64,000 nucleotides of DNA from Pedobacter nyackensis. GTDB taxonomy: Bacteria; Bacteroidota; Bacteroidia; Sphingobacteriales; Sphingobacteriaceae. The notes under the pieces were generated by a model that was given only the letters and a program-made list of their open reading frames with translations, made no database searches and was not told the origin of the DNA. Where the stretch lies: the NCBI RefSeq assembly GCF_900176505.1, contig NZ_FWYB01000018.1, positions 1 to 64,000 on the forward strand, in the 5' to 3' direction. Of this stretch, positions 63,534 to 64,000 are shown one piece after another (position 1 is the stretch's first letter; every line of letters begins with the position of its first letter). Made by a program: the position numbers and the translations under genes.

Positions 63534-64000
63534 ATGAATAAAATCAAATATATATTACTGTTCTGTATTGGATTAACGTGTGTTTCCTGTCAGAAGAACT
63601 TTTTAGATCAGGTGCCTGATGATCGTTTGACCATTGAGCAGGTTTTTGAACGGGAAACAACATCGGAAGAATACCTGGCTAATGTTTATGCTTTCATGAA
63701 AGATGAGACTTACATTACCGGTAGTTCACCATGGATAGGTTTATCTGATGAAGGGGATGTGACCTATGACAGACCAGGATATTTAACCTTTTTGATGAAT
63801 GTTGGTAACTGGAATCCTGCATCCGGATACTATGATAATTATTTCAAAGATTTTTACGTGGGCATCCGTTCAGCAACCACTTTTATCAATAATATAGGAA
63901 AGAATAAGCAGATGAATGCGAATAAAATTGTGCTCAGGACTGCTGAGGCACGATATGTCCGCGCTTATTTATACTTTTCTTTATTGAGAATGTGGGGACC
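63534..64000 (+). CDS. SusD/RagB family lipoprotein, module 4 (N-terminal part)
   Basis: The gene runs off the window end after about 155 codons. Translation starts MNKIKYILLFCIGLTCVSC, a lipoprotein signal with its lipobox at CVSC, followed by QKNFLDQVPDDRLTIEQVFE, the SusD opening. Helices such as NANKIVLRTAEARYVRAYLY follow. It starts 17 bases after the SusC stop codon, like the SusD genes of the other modules. The remaining ~65 percent should lie downstream. Confidence 0.9.
   Translation, partial: MNKIKYILLFCIGLTCVSCQKNFLDQVPDDRLTIEQVFERETTSEEYLANVYAFMKDETYITGSSPWIGLSDEGDVTYDRPGYLTFLMNVGNWNPASGYYDNYFKDFYVGIRSATTFINNIGKNKQMNANKIVLRTAEARYVRAYLYFSLLRMWG

Overview
The window reads as a chromosomal segment of a Bacteroidota bacterium, most likely a Pedobacter-like member of the Sphingobacteriaceae. 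The signs are a type IX secretion (T9SS) type-B cargo protein beside PorP/SprF, four ECF sigma / FecR anti-sigma / SusC / SusD modules, -7 boxes of the Bacteroidota form TAnnTTTG, weak Shine-Dalgarno sequences, and a gene of the DUF6266 family. No rRNA, tRNA, CRISPR array, integrase or transposase was seen.

Layout. 1-4.6 kb: the 3' end of a large repeat-rich adhesin-like protein with a gliding-motility C-terminal domain, then PorP/SprF and an OmpA-family protein. 4.8-8.4 kb: an AAA/DUF4143 ATPase, an ABC-F ATPase and a YdeI/DUF1905 protein. 8.4-15.6 kb: an accessory stretch of poorly known genes. It holds a tightly overlapping leftward cassette (two-or-more-TM protein, CHAP-like amidase, a 54-codon gene, a two-TM protein) that resembles a phage lysis cassette without a phage. 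It also holds a DUF6266 protein, an 815-base gap with a strongly structured candidate RNA, 11-bp tandem repeats, and four hypothetical genes.

15.7-26.2 kb: module 1 (sigma, FecR, SusC, SusD, TlpA-like, DsbD-N-like). 26.3-30 kb: a leftward operon of di-heme oxidoreductase, Rieske lipoprotein and porin, divergent from a frameshifted DtxR-family regulator, with a DtxR/IdeR-like box in the operon promoter. 30-37 kb: module 2. 37.2-39.5 kb: two convergent AT-rich acyltransferases. 39.7-40.7 kb: a TsdA-like di-heme cytochrome lipoprotein. 40.9-49.4 kb: module 3 with an arylsulfotransferase-family lipoprotein. 49.4-57.9 kb: an exported DinB-fold protein, a TonB receptor divergent from a MocR regulator that lacks the PLP lysine, an orphan solute-binding protein, small genes, a candidate small RNA, DUF1579 and katG with an OxyR-like site. 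58.1-64 kb: module 4, cut by the window end.

How the genes work together. In each module an outer-membrane SusC with an N-terminal STN domain is expected to signal through FecR to release its ECF sigma factor, which drives susCD. Between FecR and SusC in all four modules lies a short hairpin carrying a single A-C mismatch near the same place, 67-118 bases before the SusC start. This looks like a shared leader element. Every functional statement rests on reading the sequence; no database search was run.
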